From: Actinomycetota bacterium
GTDB taxonomy: Bacteria > Actinomycetota > Acidimicrobiia > Acidimicrobiales > Ilumatobacteraceae
Assembly (NCBI GenBank): GCA_017856115.1
Contig: JAFMFM010000013.1
Span: forward strand, 1-43,813
DNA: 43,813 nt
Reading direction: 5' to 3'
The notes under the pieces are model-generated. The model saw only the letters and a program-made list of their open reading frames with translations, had not been told where the DNA came from and made no database searches. Each line of letters begins with the position of its first letter. Position 1 is the stretch's first letter. Positions 1 through 7,036 of this stretch are shown piece by piece. The position numbers were made by a program, and so were the translations under genes.

Positions 1-67
1 CGCCACGGCAGCTTCCGGCACGGCCGAATCGTTTCGCTCACTCCGGCTACGAACCGACGTGACCCGC

Positions 68-1249
68 TTAGCGGCGGAAGGTCGACACCACCTCTACGTG
101 GTGCGTGTGCGGAAACAGATCAAGCACCTCGACTTCATCGACTAGGTAGCCGGCGTCCACGAGGAGTCGGGCATCACGGGCGGCGGCTACGGCATCGCAC
201 GACACCAATACCACGCATGGCGTATCAGTTTCTACGATCACACCGACACCCGGCTTGCCCAGGCCACTGCGTGCAGGGTCCGCGATGACCAGTCCTGCGG
301 GCTGTGCCGCCCACTGTTCGAATCGCGCCTGAACGATGTCGGCGGTGTGTCCGCGCAAGTTGGCGAACGCGTCGTCACAGGCGGAAGCGCTCGACTCCAC
401 CACCACGGCGTGAACATCCTTGGGCACCAGTGTGGCGCTGAACAATCCGATACCTCCGTACGCGTCGATGATCGGCCCCTCGGATCCATCGAGCAATCCG
501 TGCGATGCGTGGCGCACCGTATCGACCAAGACTTCGGCCGCTTGACGCGAGGCCTGAAAGAACGAACTCATGGATGCACGGAGACGCACCCCTGCAACTT
601 CCTCGTGCACCACCGCGCTGGCGCCGGTTACAACATCGTCGGGTAGACCCAGCAATCGAGCGCGATCGTGCGCCCACACCCCGCGCTCGCCCGTTGCGTC
701 GCCGCAGCGCAAGGTAACCTCGCCTGCACCACGCACTCCGACGTCGGCGATCAACTGCGCGAGTAACGGATGCATCACGAGACACTCCTCAATCGCCACC
801 ACGTCGTGCGATGCACTGCGACGAAAGCCGAGTCGGCCGTCGGCCGCAGCCGCCATGCGCACGGTGGTGCGCAGTGCCCCATGACCAACGCTCGCGCCCC
901 GGACCATCCGCACGTCTGGTAATCGTCCGGTGCGCGCGAAGGCCTCACGAACGATCCCCACTTTTGCGTCGTGTTGGGCCGATGCTGCAAGATGCTGCCA
1001 GTTGCAGCCACCGCAGCCATCGGACACGTGTTGACACGGCGGTGTCACGCGATGCTCTGACGCCGTCGCAACACTGCTCAGCCGGGCTCGCGCAAAGTCG
1101 CGTTTCTCCTCGATGAATTCCACGTCCACCAATTCGTCCGGCAACGCTCCGTCCACGAACACCACGCGACCGTCGGAGTCGCGTGCCATCGCATCGCCGC
1201 CTGCCACCAAACGTTCGATGTGCAGCCGTCGTACATCGGGGTTCGTCAC
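68..1249 (-). CDS. Class I SAM-dependent RNA m5U methyltransferase, TrmA/RlmD family
   Basis: A 393-residue enzyme that should methylate C5 of a uridine in tRNA or 23S rRNA. Seen: an N-terminal half with three clustered cysteines (C72, C79, C82) and a fourth at C156, the family pattern for a [4Fe-4S] cluster; a SAM-binding stretch IDAYGGIGLF at about 261-270; SFFQAS at 229-234; IADPARSGLG at 322-331; the catalytic cysteine in LVSCDA (C351) followed by AAARD; and a C-terminal HHVEVV whose Glu fits the general base. The GTG start at 1249 is chosen because longer in-frame versions would run through the divergent rpe gene; TAGGGT lies 8 bases upstream. The sequence cannot decide between the rRNA (RlmC/RlmD) and tRNA (TrmA) roles. 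The iron-sulfur cysteines favour the RlmD-like branch. Family assignment is firm. Confidence 0.9.
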   Translation of the reverse strand: MTNPDVRRLHIERLVAGGDAMARDSDGRVVFVDGALPDELVDVEFIEEKRDFARARLSSVATASEHRVTPPCQHVSDGCGGCNWQHLAASAQHDAKVGIVREAFARTGRLPDVRMVRGASVGHGALRTTVRMAAAADGRLGFRRSASHDVVAIEECLVMHPLLAQLIADVGVRGAGEVTLRCGDATGERGVWAHDRARLLGLPDDVVTGASAVVHEEVAGVRLRASMSSFFQASRQAAEVLVDTVRHASHGLLDGSEGPIIDAYGGIGLFSATLVPKDVHAVVVESSASACDDAFANLRGHTADIVQARFEQWAAQPAGLVIADPARSGLGKPGVGVIVETDTPCVVLVSCDAVAAARDARLLVDAGYLVDEVEVLDLFPHTHHVEVVSTFRR

Positions 1250-1257
1250 GCCCAACG

Positions 1258-1267
1258 ACCCTAGGCT
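1258..1267. promoter_or_regulatory. Candidate overlapping bidirectional -10 region between the methyltransferase gene and rpe
   Basis: The 27-base gap between the divergent starts (GTG 1249 minus, ATG 1277 plus) contains CCTAGG. It gives TAGGCT on the plus strand (1262-1267) and TAGGGT on the minus strand (1263-1258), both fitting TANNNT. They lie 9 and 8 bases from the start codons, so transcripts would have almost no leader. No Shine-Dalgarno site is obvious on the rpe side. The promoter role is inferred from spacing only. Confidence 0.4.
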
Positions 1268-1276
1268 TGGTTGCGC

Positions 1277-1960
1277 ATGCGCCCTGTGCAAATCGCCCCG
1301 TCGGTGCTGCCCGTGGATTTCTCCAAGTTGGGTGAGGCCGTCGTTGCACTGGATGCCGCCGGCGTCGATCTCATCCAGTGGGACGTGATGGACGGCCAGT
1401 TCGTACCGAACCTCACCTTTGGCCCCGACGTCATCGCCTCCACTCGTCACCTCACCGAGAAGCCGTTCGAGGCACATCTCATGGTGCTGACACCGGACGT
1501 GATGGCCAAGCGGTACGTGGAAGCGGGTTGCCAGCGCCTCATCGTGCACGTCGAAGCTTGCGACCACTTGCACCGTACGCTCGGCAACATACGTGAACTC
1601 GGCGCCACCGCGGCAGTGGCCCTCAATCCGTCCACGCCACCCGACGGGATCGCCAACGTGCTCGACCTCGTGGACCTCGTATTGGTCATGACCGTGAACC
1701 CTGGCTTCGGTGGTCAGTCGTACATCAAGACGATGGAACCCAAGATTCGTGTCGTGCGCGACATGATCAACCGAGCCGGGCTCGGCGACAGCGTGGATCT
1801 CGAAGTGGACGGTGGCATCTCACCCACCACCATCGCGGGTGCGGCAAGCGCCGGCGCCAACGTGTTGATTGCGGGAAGCGCACTCTTCCGCGACACCGAG
1901 GGTCTCGGCCACGCGGTCAGCGAGTTGCGTGGGCTCGCTACTTCCGCATTCCGCGGATAG
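1277..1960 (+). CDS. rpe: Ribulose-phosphate 3-epimerase
   Basis: A 227-residue TIM-barrel enzyme that interconverts D-ribulose 5-phosphate and D-xylulose 5-phosphate in the pentose phosphate pathway, in the cytoplasm. Seen near the N-terminus: IAPSVLPVDF and IQWDVMDGQFVPNLTFGP, which carry the metal-binding and catalytic Asp. Further on are HLMV, VNPGFGGQSYI and LEVDGGIS with the second catalytic Asp, then the phosphate-binding AGSALF end. Length is normal for the family. ATG at 1277 is preferred; an in-frame TTG at 1271 would add two residues. The 3' end overlaps the convergent membrane-protein gene by 23 bases. Confidence 0.96.
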   Translation: MRPVQIAPSVLPVDFSKLGEAVVALDAAGVDLIQWDVMDGQFVPNLTFGPDVIASTRHLTEKPFEAHLMVLTPDVMAKRYVEAGCQRLIVHVEACDHLHRTLGNIRELGATAAVALNPSTPPDGIANVLDLVDLVLVMTVNPGFGGQSYIKTMEPKIRVVRDMINRAGLGDSVDLEVDGGISPTTIAGAASAGANVLIAGSALFRDTEGLGHAVSELRGLATSAFRG

Positions 1961-2579
1961 CACCCGATACCAACACCCGCGTGGCGGCCAGCAGGAAGAG
2001 CAGACCCAAGCCTCCACCAATCGAGAACACGACGGCACGCAACAGTCCCGTTCGATCCGCAAGAAATGGGCGCAGAAGTCCGGTGTCGATCGGGTCGCCG
2101 TTGGCGAGCAACGTGCGAACCGGGTCCTCGTAGTCGGGGCACGACACACGCTGTACGGCGGCCACCGCATCGCCACCGAACATGTCGGGTGGCACTCGCA
2201 CCTTGGATTCCAAGACCGGGATGTCGCCACGAATTCCAGATGGCGCAGCAACGGCGCCGACGAGGAAGCGTTCCCCCACCTCGAGGTACTTCACGTCGTC
2301 GATCGGATACCGCACGGTGAGCACGTCGTCACGCAACAAATCTGCGACCGTGCCGAAACGCTCCGACTCCACGCTGTAGAGGACGAAATTGGCGTCCACC
2401 CCCGACACTGTTCCGACGAACACACTGCGCAGCGGCTCGGGCGTCGTGCATGATGACGGCACCGTGGTGACCGCCGATTCGATGATGAGCGAATCGGTCA
2501 CCTCGGTACCACCCTCTTCGTCGGCGTCGTCATTCGCCCAGGGTGCGACCAATGACAACGCCGCGGCGACGGCGATCAA
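1938..2579 (-). CDS. Membrane protein of unknown function
   Basis: I do not recognise a family. The 213-residue product has a hydrophobic N-terminus (about 1-15, signal or anchor), then an acidic, Ser/Thr-rich stretch and a roughly 130-residue domain outside the membrane with two cysteines (SSCTT and VSCPD). One long hydrophobic helix near 178-200 (VVFSIGGGLGLLFLLAATRV) is followed by the basic tail RGMRK, which suggests a C-terminal anchor with the tail inside the cell. The TTG start at 2579 is chosen because it overlaps the TGA stop of the upstream crotonase gene (TTGA) and AAGGG sits just before it. The pair is therefore probably coupled in translation, which does not reveal function. Confidence 0.65.
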   Translation of the reverse strand: MIAVAAALSLVAPWANDDADEEGGTEVTDSLIIESAVTTVPSSCTTPEPLRSVFVGTVSGVDANFVLYSVESERFGTVADLLRDDVLTVRYPIDDVKYLEVGERFLVGAVAAPSGIRGDIPVLESKVRVPPDMFGGDAVAAVQRVSCPDYEDPVRTLLANGDPIDTGLLRPFLADRTGLLRAVVFSIGGGLGLLFLLAATRVLVSGAIRGMRK

Positions 2580-3352
2580 TAGCCCTTGAATTTGGGCTCC
2601 CGCTTCTGCATGAATGCTTCCATGGCTTCGAGCGTGTCCTTGGTTCCGAAGTTCACCGTCTGGGCGGCACCTTCGTCGTCGAGCGCTTCTTCCAGCGTTA
2701 CGTTCATTGCGTTGTTCAACATTCGTTTGGTGAGTGCGAGTGCAATCGGCGGACCAGCCGCGAGGCGCCGTGCCCAACCGTCGACGAATGAATCGAGCTC
2801 GGCATCGAGCAACACGCGGTTGACGAGCCCCATCTCGCGTGCTTCGGCAGCGGAGATGATGTCACCAAAGAGCGCCAGTTCCTTGGCGCGATGCAATCCG
2901 ATGCGACGCGGCAACAACCACGATCCACCAAAATCAACCGACAAACCGCGCTTGGCAAAAATTTCGCTGAATCGTGCGTTCTCACTGGCCACCACCAGAT
3001 CGCAACCCAGGGCCATGTTGCAGCCAGCACCGACCGCAACACCACGAACCTTGGCGATGGTGGGCTGCGGCATGCGATGCAACGACAACGCCGCGTCGTT
3101 CACGTGACGCATGGCCGCCAATTGATGCATTGGTCGAGCGGTGCTGTTGCGTGCCGACAGGTCGGCCCCCGAACAGAACTCACCACCTGCACCGGTGATG
3201 ATCACACAACGAACGTCGGGATCGACGGCGATGGCGCGAAAGATCTCCGCCAGTTGCGCCCACATGTCGCCGGTGACGGCGTTCTTGCGCTCCGGGCGGT
3301 TGATGGTGACGGTTGCGATGGCGTCGGCACGGGTGACATCGATTTCGGCCAT
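2576..3352 (-). CDS. Enoyl-CoA hydratase/isomerase (crotonase family)
   Basis: A 258-residue acyl-CoA enzyme of the crotonase fold. Seen: NRPERKNAV near the N-terminus; the first oxyanion-hole stretch GAGGEFCSGADLS; the second VGAGCNMALGCDLVVASENARF; and AKRGLSVDFGGSWLLPRRIG, where an Asp replaces one of the two Glu of classical hydratases. That last pattern is typical of PaaG-like isomerases and EchA paralogues, so the exact reaction (hydratase or isomerase) is open. ATG at 3352 matches the conserved family N-terminus (MAEIDVTRAD). TATCGT sits exactly 6 bases upstream on the minus strand with no Shine-Dalgarno site, suggesting a leaderless mRNA. It is coupled to the downstream membrane-protein gene. 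Confidence 0.88.
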   Translation of the reverse strand: MAEIDVTRADAIATVTINRPERKNAVTGDMWAQLAEIFRAIAVDPDVRCVIITGAGGEFCSGADLSARNSTARPMHQLAAMRHVNDAALSLHRMPQPTIAKVRGVAVGAGCNMALGCDLVVASENARFSEIFAKRGLSVDFGGSWLLPRRIGLHRAKELALFGDIISAAEAREMGLVNRVLLDAELDSFVDGWARRLAAGPPIALALTKRMLNNAMNVTLEEALDDEGAAQTVNFGTKDTLEAMEAFMQKREPKFKGY

Positions 3353-3358
3353 GCAACG

Positions 3359-3366
3359 ACGATACT
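3359..3366. promoter_or_regulatory. Candidate overlapping divergent -10 elements (crotonase gene and 37-residue gene)
   Basis: Only 17 bases separate the divergent ATG codons. On the minus strand TATCGT (3364-3359) lies 6 bases from ATG 3352. On the plus strand GATACT (3361-3366) lies 6 bases from the in-frame GTG at 3373 and 3 bases from ATG 3370. The shared ATA core would serve both directions. Inferred from sequence only. Confidence 0.4.
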
Positions 3367-3369
3367 TGC

Positions 3370-3483
3370 ATGGTGGGATTCGATCCGCACCGCAAGTACA
3401 AGGCATCGCCGCTCGATTACGTGGTGATTGCGAGCGCTTTCGTGATCATTGCATCACTCGTGGCGTGGGCTTTCTTGGCATGA
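3370..3483 (+). CDS. 37-residue single-pass membrane microprotein
   Basis: A very short gene: a basic, polar N-terminus (MVGFDPHRKYKASPLD) followed by one hydrophobic helix of about 20 residues ending WAFLA. Its TGA stop overlaps the ATG of the next gene as ATGA, which supports it being translated and coupled. The start may instead be GTG 3373, which sits 6 bases behind GATACT. I do not recognise a named family. A small inner-membrane protein is the reading from sequence; function is unknown. Confidence 0.6.
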   Translation: MVGFDPHRKYKASPLDYVVIASAFVIIASLVAWAFLA

Positions 3484-3761
3484 GCAAGCAACGAATTCCG
3501 CGGCGGACTAAGACGAAATCTCGCCACGCGTCGCACGGCACCACTCAACGCAAGCCGCCATCGATGTGGAACGGTCTCTATGGCACCGTGGAGGTTCGGC
3601 GGGTGCAGCCGTACGAAGCCAACAAGGTGTACGTATGCCCCGGCTGTCATCAACACATTCCGAAGGGAACGGGACATCTCGTGTGCGTGCCAAGCGATGC
3701 GCCCGACCTGCGGCGCCATTGGCACAAGGGCTGCTGGGAACGGCGAGACCGCCGCACCTGA
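3480..3761 (+). CDS. Small zinc-knuckle-like conserved actinobacterial protein
   Basis: A 93-residue basic protein. The first 30 residues are Lys/Arg/Thr-rich. The rest holds VYVCPGCHQHIPKGTGHLV, then a cysteine in LVCVP and RRHWHKGCWERR, so CxxC plus later His and Cys residues could bind one metal ion. From memory, actinobacteria carry a conserved short family with the CPGC...RRHWH..CW pattern, often mislabelled ATP/GTP-binding protein; its function is unknown. ATG 3480 overlaps the stop of the upstream microprotein gene (ATGA). A long inverted repeat just after the stop probably ends transcription. Confidence 0.75.
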   Translation: MSKQRIPRRTKTKSRHASHGTTQRKPPSMWNGLYGTVEVRRVQPYEANKVYVCPGCHQHIPKGTGHLVCVPSDAPDLRRHWHKGCWERRDRRT

Positions 3762-3788
3762 CGCCGAAATTGACGTCTGGTGCGGCGG
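3749..3788. terminator. Candidate bidirectional terminator hairpin
   Basis: A perfect 10-bp inverted repeat, CCGCCGCACC (3749-3758) and GGTGCGGCGG (3779-3788), with a 20-base loop. It starts at the last codons of the zinc-knuckle gene and lies before the end of the convergent nucleotidase gene. There is no T-tract, which is common in high-GC actinobacteria. Confidence 0.55.
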
Positions 3789-3814
3789 CCCGAACCGCAA
3801 CTACTCGTAATGCT

Positions 3815-5815
3815 CTAGGACTGCCAGGTGATTCGACCCTCGCCACCCGACGCGTATCGGGCGTCGGAGGCAGGAACCGTCGGCAAGCCATCGGCCCCCT
3901 TGGGGAAGCTCAGCAGATAGCGATACAGGGCTTCCTCGTAGGAGTACCCCAGCACCTTGGATGTTGCTGCACCGAACGTGGGGAAGTTGTCACCACCGGT
4001 TGCAGTGAACGAGTTGGTGATGACATCGACCAACGGTGCACCCGCTACCACCGCCCCAGCGTCCACCAGCTTGGTGCCGTCCGAAAGCGTCAGTGAGATC
4101 ACACGGGATCCCGGCGTGGTGACGCTGCCGTACTGCAGTCCCGTCGGTGGGTTACCCACCACCATTGCGGTATTGCTGCGCTTGCAGGTGACCTTCAGCC
4201 CCGAAATCTGCAGGAATTGCCCGCCACCGCTGGAACCGACCGCACACGAGCGCTCGAAGACTTCCTTCAGCTGTGTGGCGTTCATGTTGGTGAACAGCGC
4301 GAATCGGTTGTCGAACGGCAGCAAGTCGAACGTGTTGCCACGTGAGATCGTGCCGGGTGCCGAGCCGGACACCGGTAGGAGGTCGCCGGCGTTTTGCCGG
4401 ATGCCGCCGCCGTTCTGCACGGCAACCACCGGATTGCTCGCACTGCGTGCGGGCAGACCTTCCTTGCTCGCCACTTGGTCGTACAGGTATACGAACGAGT
4501 CTGCGACCAGGTTGCCGCCGTTGGTTTCCACCGTGCGAACGCCCGGCACCGATGCACTGCCGCGAGCAGTGTTGAACAGAATCTCCGACTTCGCAAATGG
4601 GGTACTGAAGCCCGCGAGACAACCACTCAATGGTGTGAGCACCTTGGCCTGCAATTTCGCGTTGGGTGTCACCGAATCGGTGACGCCGAGCGCGGTGGCT
4701 TCAGCCGATGTTGGGATGACGCGTCGCGGGTATGACGTTGCCTGTACCACCTCGACGACGTTGCCCTTCTTGTCGAAGCGCACGTCAACACGACCGAGGT
4801 ACTTGTAGTTGCCGCTCGTGGTCACGACGGGCACGACCTTGCCGGCTGCATCCGTCACGTTCGTGGGATACGTACCGGCTGGTGCGGACTCGCCCGGCAG
4901 CAACTCGGTACCGTTGGCGATGTAGTCGCTTTGGAGCAACTCGTCACCGCCACCACCTACCGCAATGTCGACTCCCTTCAACTTGGCAACCAGCGCCTTG
5001 TCGTTGTTGAGGTCCTGCAGGTGGCTCACGAGGACGATCTTGTTGATGCCCTGCTTCTGCAGTGCATTGATTTGCTTCTGCAGTCTCTTGGCAACGGCAT
5101 CAATCGTGGCGGTGAGTAGACGGCTCTTGCCGGGCGACGAGATTGTCGGCAGCAACGGTGTCATCGCGGTGACCACGCCAATCTTCGCGCCGGTCTCCGC
5201 GTCGGTGTAAACGAGCCACTGCGAAATGTTCTTGCCCGGGGCGGCTGTATTGCTGGTTTGTCCAGCCGGTCCGATCAGATCGCTGAGGCTGGACTCCTTG
5301 GAAAACTCCATGTTTCCACTCAGCACCGGAATGGTTGGCATGCCGTTCTTTGCGAACGCTTTGAGGTAACGCGACAGGAATGACGGGCTGTAGTCAAATT
5401 CATGATTACCGAGCACCAGCGCGTCGTAGCCAACCTCGCGAAGCGCACGCGCATCGTACGGCTTCACCTTGGAGGAGGCATCAGCAGGCTGGCTGCAGAT
5501 GAGCGACTTGCTCGCCAGGAACGAGTCGCCAGCGTAAACGCCGAACACGGCATTTCCAGATGCGCGTGCCGACGCCACTTCGCGGTCGTACACCGACTTG
5601 AACGCCGCAATTCCTCCGTAGCGATACGTGACGCTTCCGGATCTCAGCGTCGAGGTATCGAGCGACGATTCACCGTCGTTGTTGTGAAGCAGCGTGAGCG
5701 TGACTGCCTTGCCGTCGCTCTTGCTCGCCGATGCAGTTGGGGAAACGGCACTTGCAGCGAGTGCCACGACTGCCACGGCAGTTGCGACGACTCGTCGTTT
5801 ATGAATTGTAAACAT
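3815..5815 (-). CDS. Secreted 5'-nucleotidase-like metallophosphatase (UshA/NT5E type, altered metal site)
   Basis: A 666-residue exported protein with the two-domain plan of bacterial 5'-nucleotidases. Seen: a signal peptide (MFTIHKRRVV, hydrophobic run, ASA before KSDG); LLHNNDGES at 43-50; GDSF at 96-99; GNHEFD at 136-141; SHLQD at 264-268; GGGGDE at 287-292. A C-terminal nucleotide-binding half has VQNGGGIRQN and FDLLPFDNR. Normal members have a His in the first motif (NDxH) and GHTH in the fifth; here these are NDGE and GGGGDE, so the metal centre is altered or the protein belongs to a distinct subgroup. ATG 5815 is chosen for its GGAGG site about 10 bases upstream and for the signal peptide. 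Substrate unknown; nucleotide or other phosphoester scavenging outside the membrane is the inference. Confidence 0.85.
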   Translation of the reverse strand: MFTIHKRRVVATAVAVVALAASAVSPTASASKSDGKAVTLTLLHNNDGESSLDTSTLRSGSVTYRYGGIAAFKSVYDREVASARASGNAVFGVYAGDSFLASKSLICSQPADASSKVKPYDARALREVGYDALVLGNHEFDYSPSFLSRYLKAFAKNGMPTIPVLSGNMEFSKESSLSDLIGPAGQTSNTAAPGKNISQWLVYTDAETGAKIGVVTAMTPLLPTISSPGKSRLLTATIDAVAKRLQKQINALQKQGINKIVLVSHLQDLNNDKALVAKLKGVDIAVGGGGDELLQSDYIANGTELLPGESAPAGTYPTNVTDAAGKVVPVVTTSGNYKYLGRVDVRFDKKGNVVEVVQATSYPRRVIPTSAEATALGVTDSVTPNAKLQAKVLTPLSGCLAGFSTPFAKSEILFNTARGSASVPGVRTVETNGGNLVADSFVYLYDQVASKEGLPARSASNPVVAVQNGGGIRQNAGDLLPVSGSAPGTISRGNTFDLLPFDNRFALFTNMNATQLKEVFERSCAVGSSGGGQFLQISGLKVTCKRSNTAMVVGNPPTGLQYGSVTTPGSRVISLTLSDGTKLVDAGAVVAGAPLVDVITNSFTATGGDNFPTFGAATSKVLGYSYEEALYRYLLSFPKGADGLPTVPASDARYASGGEGRITWQS

Positions 5816-5880
5816 GATGAAGAACGCCTCCGAGTGTTGAAGTGACCTGACTGCCCGACAGTAGTGCATGCGAGCATGGC

Positions 5881-5894
5881 TGGCACGAGTGCCA
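5881..5894. promoter_or_regulatory. 14-bp palindrome upstream of the nucleotidase gene
   Basis: TGGCACGAGTGCCA: 6-bp arms and a 2-base centre, 66-79 bases before the nucleotidase ATG, in the 100-base gap after the YraN gene. It could be an operator or part of a leader hairpin. No regulator is known for it. Confidence 0.25.
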
Positions 5895-5915
5895 AGGCGA
5901 TGGCAGCCCCTGGCG

Positions 5916-6329
5916 TCACGCCACCCCCTCGCGAACCTCGATCCGTGCGCCGATGACTGCAGCGGCATCGAACCGAACCTGTCGTACGGGCGGCAAACTC
6001 GGGTCACGGGTGCCCAGTAACGCGGCGGTAGCACGGCGTAGACGCAGGATTTTCCTGGCGTCTACCGCCTCGAACGGATCGCCCATGGCCACGGTTCGTC
6101 TGGCCTTTACTTCACACACCGCCAGTACTCCACCCCGCCATGCGACGACGTCCAGTTCACCCCGCGGACACCTCCAGTTACGAGCAATGATCGCGTAACC
6201 CTCCCGCACGTACCAGCGGGCAACGAGATCCTCGGCGAAACGAGCCCGCGCCTGATTCGCCCGCGACCGACCCACCCGCGCCTGATTCGCCCGCGCATGG
6301 CCACTGCCGATGACCGGCGCCGCCGCCAC
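5916..6329 (-). CDS. YraN family protein (UPF0102, putative endonuclease fold)
   Basis: A 137-residue member of UPF0102, a Holliday-junction-resolvase-like nuclease fold of uncertain role. Seen: ARFAEDLVARWYVREGYAIIARNWRCPRGELDVVAW, with the Glu and Asp of the GExD motif, then VCEVKAR, the family ExK motif. The GTG at 6329 overlaps the TAG of the upstream DUF2469 gene by one base (TAGTG). An alternative GTG at 6275 would give about 119 residues, closer to the usual family length, and would drop most of an N-terminal segment that carries a 30-base tandem duplication. Pairing with DUF2469 is conserved in mycobacteria. Confidence 0.85.
   Translation of the reverse strand: MAAAPVIGSGHARANQARVGRSRANQARARFAEDLVARWYVREGYAIIARNWRCPRGELDVVAWRGGVLAVCEVKARRTVAMGDPFEAVDARKILRLRRATAALLGTRDPSLPPVRQVRFDAAAVIGARIEVREGVA
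6245..6295 (-). repeat. Two-copy tandem repeat, 30-base period, inside the YraN N-terminus
   Basis: A 21-base stretch (6245-6265) is repeated exactly at 6275-6295. It keeps the reading frame and gives RANQAR twice, ten residues apart. It looks like a recent in-frame slippage duplication in a non-conserved N-terminal region. Confidence 0.8.
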
Positions 6330-6622
6330 TACATGCTGTTGGTCGGTAGCTCTTCGATGTTGAGGTCTTTGAAACTCAGCACGCGCACCTTCGGCACGAG
6401 GCGAGTCTTGCGGTACATGTCCCATACCCATGCGTCGGTAAGTGTGATCTCCAGGAGTGGACGCGGACCCTCAGAGAGAACGCGTACGTCGACAGTGTTG
6501 GCCAGGTAGAACCGGCGATCGGTTTCGACAGCAAACTTGAACATGCCAACGACGTCTTGGTACTCGTTGGCTAGTTGCAGTTCGCGCTCGGCTTCGTATT
6601 GCTCGAGGTCGTCGGTGTTCAC
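6329..6622 (-). CDS. DUF2469 family protein
   Basis: A 97-residue soluble, acidic protein of the actinobacterial DUF2469 family (Rv2901c-like). The N-terminus DDLEQYEAERELQLANEYQDVV and the block FKFAVETDRRFYLANTV are the recognisable family parts. Function unknown. It starts with GTG at 6622, preceded by GGAGGA about 6 bases before. In mycobacteria it sits between yraN and rnhB-lepB-rplS; here it directly follows rplS, so rnhB and lepB are missing from between. The last base of its TAG stop is shared with the YraN GTG. Confidence 0.9.
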   Translation of the reverse strand: MNTDDLEQYEAERELQLANEYQDVVGMFKFAVETDRRFYLANTVDVRVLSEGPRPLLEITLTDAWVWDMYRKTRLVPKVRVLSFKDLNIEELPTNSM

Positions 6623-6688
6623 CTACGTCCTCCGAGGGACTGTGTGCAGGACCACGCGCAAATAGGCGATGCGTTCTGCAACGACAAT

Positions 6689-7036
6689 TTAAACTTCGCG
6701 CTTTTCGCGGATCTTCGCGGCTTTGCCGGCCCGATCGCGCAAGTAGCCGAGCTTGGCGCGTCGCACCTGACCGTGGCGCAGGACCTCGACCTTTTCCACC
6801 GACGGCGTGTGCATCGGGAACGTGCGCTCGACGCCGACGCCGTAGCTGTTCTTGCGCACGGTGTAGCTCTCGGAAATTCCGGAACCCTCGATGGCGATGA
6901 TGTCGCCCTGGAATACCTGGACGCGCTCCTTGTCACCTTCCTTGATGCGCACGTGCACCTTGACTTCGTCACCGGGGCGCAACTTCGGAAGATCGGTGCG
7001 GAGATGTTGCTGATCGACGATGTCTGTGGCTTTCAT
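6689..7036 (-). CDS. rplS: 50S ribosomal protein L19
   Basis: A 115-residue ribosomal protein at the interface of the two subunits. Seen: the basic middle [31 protein letters not shown] and the C-terminal [25 protein letters not shown], both typical of bL19; length is normal. Its ATG overlaps the TGA of trmD as ATGA, so translation is coupled. The trmD-rplS order is widely conserved in bacteria. Confidence 0.98.
   Translation of the reverse strand: MKATDIVDQQHLRTDLPKLRPGDEVKVHVRIKEGDKERVQVFQGDIIAIEGSGISESYTVRKNSYGVGVERTFPMHTPSVEKVEVLRHGQVRRAKLGYLRDRAGKAAKIREKREV

Noticed and set aside
1-67. Possible end of a gene on the plus strand before the methyltransferase gene
   Set aside because: One frame stops near 59-61, but the readable tail is under 20 residues and matches nothing I recognise. 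I see no supportable feature in these bases.
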